Positions 6,508 to 6,640 of a stretch of DNA of 6,640 nucleotides are shown in pieces. A program made the translations under genes and the position numbers. The stretch spans positions 1-6,640 of the forward strand of contig CAIOHW010000202.1 of NCBI GenBank assembly GCA_903858195.1, read 5' to 3'. The notes under the pieces were generated by a model that made no database searches, was not told where the DNA came from, and saw nothing but the letters and a program-made list of their open reading frames with translations. How positions within the stretch are numbered: the stretch's first letter is position 1; each line of letters starts with the position of its first letter. Source of the DNA: Oligoflexia bacterium. GTDB taxonomy: Bacteria; Bdellovibrionota; UBA1018.

Positions 6508-6640
6508 TCCGAGCCCGGAACCTCGGGCTGGTGCCGGGTGCGAACAAGCCGGTCTTCGAACTCGCGATTGACCCAGAAATAGTCGAGCCGCCATCCGATG
6601 TTGCGCTCCCGCACACCGGGGCGATTGCTCCACCAGGTGT
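6474..6640 (-). CDS. xthA: Exodeoxyribonuclease III, C-terminal end (5' part beyond the right edge)
   Basis: The last 54 residues of an EEP-superfamily AP endonuclease/3'-5' exonuclease that repairs abasic sites and blocked 3' ends in DNA. Visible motifs in order are TWWSNRPGVRERNIGWRLDY (seen residues 1-20), then FWV, and GSDHCPVVLEI (42-52), which holds the catalytic Asp-His pair (D258/H259 in E. coli). The combination TWW, GWR(I/L)DYF and GSDHCPV is characteristic of XthA and separates it from other EEP nucleases. The TGA stop is at 6474-6476 and lies inside the aminopeptidase gene: the two genes converge and overlap by 34 bp. No T-tract terminator is seen on either strand around the overlap. 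Confidence 0.93.
   Translation of the reverse strand, partial: TWWSNRPGVRERNIGWRLDYFWVNREFEDRLVRTRHQPEVPGSDHCPVVLEIRD

Noticed and set aside
6512..6529. 6-bp hairpin (AGCCCG, loop GAACCT, CGGGCT) just after the pepN stop, considered as a terminator
   Set aside because: The stem is short, no T tract follows on either strand, and the bases encode a conserved part of XthA.

Overview
The window looks like a chromosomal segment of a GC-rich, Gram-negative bacterium. No mobile element, tRNA/rRNA gene or CRISPR array was seen. Three things suggest a lineage near the former Deltaproteobacteria (Myxococcota, Bdellovibrionota or similar). The elongation factor G belongs to the spdEFG1/mitochondrial-EFG1 type and stands alone, outside an rpsL-rpsG-tuf operon. 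An oligoribonuclease (Orn) is present. The M1 aminopeptidase carries a lipobox signal peptide. The placement is inference from remembered family features, not from a tree.

Layout from left to right. Positions 1-396 (minus) hold the N-terminal part of a membrane protein that looks like a GT-C glycosyltransferase. It has no ATG start and runs off the left edge. Positions 418-460 are a strong rho-independent terminator for the next gene. Positions 484-2589 (minus) are elongation factor G. Positions 2590-2729 are a 140-bp divergent intergenic region. It holds a probable fusA promoter with an AT-rich upstream stretch, and a threefold 12-bp tandem repeat in the fusA leader that merges into its Shine-Dalgarno sequence. 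Positions 2730-6507 (plus) are a three-gene unit: orn, a dCMP-deaminase-like gene, and a pepN-like lipoprotein aminopeptidase. Both junctions are ATGA overlaps, so translation is probably coupled. Positions 6474-6640 (minus) are the C-terminal end of exonuclease III (xthA), converging on and overlapping the end of the aminopeptidase gene by 34 bp.

Functionally the window is mostly housekeeping: translation elongation (EF-G), the last step of RNA turnover (Orn), pyrimidine deoxynucleotide interconversion (deaminase), peptide degradation at the cell envelope (PepN lipoprotein) and DNA repair (ExoIII). Orn and the deaminase both act on nucleotide pools in the cytosol; the coupled exported peptidase has no obvious shared pathway. 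I see no convincing new defence, mobile or secondary-metabolite system. The items most worth a second look are the repeated SD-like leader of fusA, the mitochondrial-type EF-G, and the tight packing of genes at both ends.
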